A DNA stretch of 6,785 bases, from contig DBCX01000044.1 in assembly GCA_002293275.1 (NCBI GenBank), positions 5,269-12,053 of the forward strand, in the 5' to 3' direction. Below, piece by piece: positions 6,020 to 6,785 of the stretch. Positions within the stretch are counted from its first letter, which is position 1; the number at the start of each line of letters is the position of its first letter. Below the pieces are notes generated by a model, which made no database searches, was not told the DNA's origin, and was given only the letters and a program-made list of their open reading frames with translations. The DNA comes from Cyanobacteria bacterium UBA947 (lineage in GTDB: Bacteria > Cyanobacteriota > Vampirovibrionia > Gastranaerophilales > Gastranaerophilaceae). A program made the translations under genes and the position numbers.

Positions 6020-6046
6020 GGAATAACTTTTTGCCCGGAATAATTT
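6020..6046. repeat. Direct repeat upstream of the 55-aa gene
   Basis: GGAATAACTT at 6020-6029 and GGAATAATTT at 6037-6046 match at nine of ten positions and start 17 bases apart, in the 101-bp gap between the deiminase-like gene and the small ORF. A longer inverted pair (TTCCG 6008-6012, CGGAA 6036-6040) brackets the spacer. They could be a transcription-factor site or part of a leader structure. Confidence 0.35.
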
Positions 6047-6066
6047 AAAGTGGTGTGTGGAAAGAT

Positions 6067-6072
6067 AGGAGA
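6067..6072 (+). promoter_or_regulatory. Shine-Dalgarno of the 55-aa gene
   Basis: AGGAGA lies five bases before the ATG at 6078, a near-ideal ribosome binding site. It is the strongest in the window and the main evidence that this short frame is translated. Confidence 0.8.
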
Positions 6073-6077
6073 AAGCT

Positions 6078-6245
6078 ATGAACAAAGAACAAATTTTGGA
6101 AAAAATTGCAGAAAAAACCGGTGTTGCACTTGAAGATGTAAAAAAAGTAGCCGACGAGCTGGAGCATATTTTGCACGAAAAAATGGGCAGCGGTATTGAC
6201 GGTATAAAAGACAAAATCGCCGGCATGTTCGGCCCGGAAAAGTAA
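6078..6245 (+). CDS. 55-aa small protein with an HU-like N-terminal helix pair
   Basis: A 55-codon frame from ATG to TAA. It is supported by a strong AGGAGA ribosome binding site, a terminator six bases after the stop, and a sensible amphipathic composition. Residues 1-32 (MNKEQILEKIAEKTG, then ALEDVKKVADELEHIL) resemble the first two helices of HU/IHF proteins, whose N-termini read like 'K.ELI..IAEKTG.s..d...vvd..l..I'. The rest of HU (beta-sheet and DNA-binding arms) is absent. Instead there is a Gly-containing amphipathic helix (37-50, MGSGIDGIKDKIAGMF). It could be a stand-alone helix-hairpin dimerisation module or a chance resemblance. No signal peptide; cytosolic. It forms its own short transcription unit. 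Confidence 0.75.
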   Translation: MNKEQILEKIAEKTGVALEDVKKVADELEHILHEKMGSGIDGIKDKIAGMFGPEK

Positions 6246-6250
6246 TTACC

Positions 6251-6275
6251 AAAAGGGCACTTCGGTGCCTTTTTA
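6251..6275 (+). terminator. Rho-independent terminator after the 55-aa gene
   Basis: GGCAC at 6256-6260, a TTCG tetraloop and GTGCC at 6265-6269 form the core stem, extended by a G-T pair and A/T pairs and followed by a T-rich run. The UUCG loop is exceptionally stable. Confidence 0.9.
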
Positions 6276-6302
6276 TTATTTTAAATAATTGTTAACATGG
6301 AA

Positions 6303-6331
6303 TTGTTTTTGCCGCGGTTATGTGTTATCCT
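6303..6331 (+). promoter_or_regulatory. Promoter placed for leaderless mRNA of the last gene
   Basis: TTGTTT (6303-6308) as -35, a 17-base spacer, and TATCCT (6326-6331) as -10 with an upstream TG (TGTTATCCT, extended -10). Exactly six bases then precede the ATG at 6338. It is the most complete promoter in the window. No Shine-Dalgarno is present. Confidence 0.6.
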
Positions 6332-6337
6332 GTGCGT

Positions 6338-6785
6338 ATGTCTGATTTGAGAATAGAACCAATATCGCCCGCTTCGGTTAGAAGGGTCTTGCTTTCAAAC
6401 CAGCTTACCGATGTGCAAAAAACCGAGTTTTTAAAACAGCACGAACACGTAATCCGGCACACACTGGCGCCTGAAACCATAACAAAATCGGAATTTAAAA
6501 TGATAATGCAAAACCGTCCGCTTGTACGTTTTAGGCCGCTTAGAAACTCGTTCACTAAACAAGGCGACAAGGTCCTGCTGGCAAAAACTCTGGGAGTTGA
6601 GCCCAAAGAAATTGATAATTATATTAACGCAATTATTAAAAACGATTTTGCCATAATCCATGAAGCAAGCGAGGACGATATAGAAAAGGTGCGCACTTAC
6701 GTGTACAGACATGGGACAAAAGAGCAGGTGGTGGATTACTTGGGGCATGAGTTGTCTGATACAAAAACCGTTTTGATAAAACTAT
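6338..6785 (+). CDS. Unrecognised soluble protein (3' end beyond the window)
   Basis: An open frame of 149 codons from ATG at 6338 runs off the window edge. The product starts MSDLRIEPISPASVRR and has no signal peptide or membrane segment, so it should be cytosolic. It is mixed-charge and predicted mainly helical. KTLGVEPKEIDNYINAIIKND (83-103) looks like a helix-turn-helix or small helical bundle, and DDIEKVRTYVYRHGTKEQVVDYL (113-135) like another helical pair. I recognise no catalytic motif and no family. It follows a terminator and has its own promoter, so it begins a new transcription unit. The antisense frame over the same stretch has poor amino-acid composition. The gene call is supported by the promoter and protein-like composition; its role is unknown. 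Confidence 0.75.
   Translation, partial: MSDLRIEPISPASVRRVLLSNQLTDVQKTEFLKQHEHVIRHTLAPETITKSEFKMIMQNRPLVRFRPLRNSFTKQGDKVLLAKTLGVEPKEIDNYINAIIKNDFAIIHEASEDDIEKVRTYVYRHGTKEQVVDYLGHELSDTKTVLIKL

Noticed and set aside
6325..6748. Two overlapping minus-strand frames opposite the last gene
   Set aside because: They are rich in Cys, Phe, Ser and His without motif, and the plus strand has a promoter and a credible product.

Overview
The window reads as chromosomal DNA of a host-associated diderm bacterium. The best guess is a gut member of Gastranaerophilales (non-photosynthetic Cyanobacteria/Melainabacteria). The main clue is the N-terminus of the PAD-like protein (SFKGYDAAPLK), a motif I associate from memory with short proteins of that group. 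A TPS-type (FhaB-like) exoprotein and a Spy/CpxP-like periplasmic protein point to an outer membrane. The taxonomic call is tentative; no rRNA or tRNA marker is present.

Layout. Positions 1-210 hold the start of an unknown exported protein on the minus strand. It diverges from a 590-aa secreted filamentous-haemagglutinin-type exoprotein (306-2078) that ends in a Pro/Asp-rich repeat tail and a strong terminator. Next, on the plus strand, come an MntP-type manganese exporter (2123-2662), a four-helix YvlD/phage-holin-4_2-type membrane protein (2730-3071) and, overlapping it by one base, a small exported helical protein (3071-3472). A divergent pair follows: a HEXXH putative zinc metallopeptidase on the minus strand (3495-4634) and a guanidino-modifying enzyme with PAD/arginine-deiminase catalytic motifs on the plus strand (4783-5976). 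The window closes with a 55-aa HU-N-terminus-like mini-protein with a good Shine-Dalgarno and terminator (6078-6245), and the 5' part of an unrecognised gene (6338 to the edge).

Two observations stand out. First, three genes (2123, 2730, 6338) have no Shine-Dalgarno and carry a -10-like TANNNT hexamer exactly six bases before the ATG, the geometry of leaderless transcripts. The genes at 306 and 6078 have purine-rich ribosome binding sites instead. Second, the divergent pair couples a putative metallopeptidase with a deiminase-fold enzyme that retains every expected catalytic residue (Asp, Glu, His-x-Asp, Cys). This raises the possibility of protein citrullination or arginine/agmatine catabolism in this organism. 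How the two proteins cooperate, if they do, is inference.
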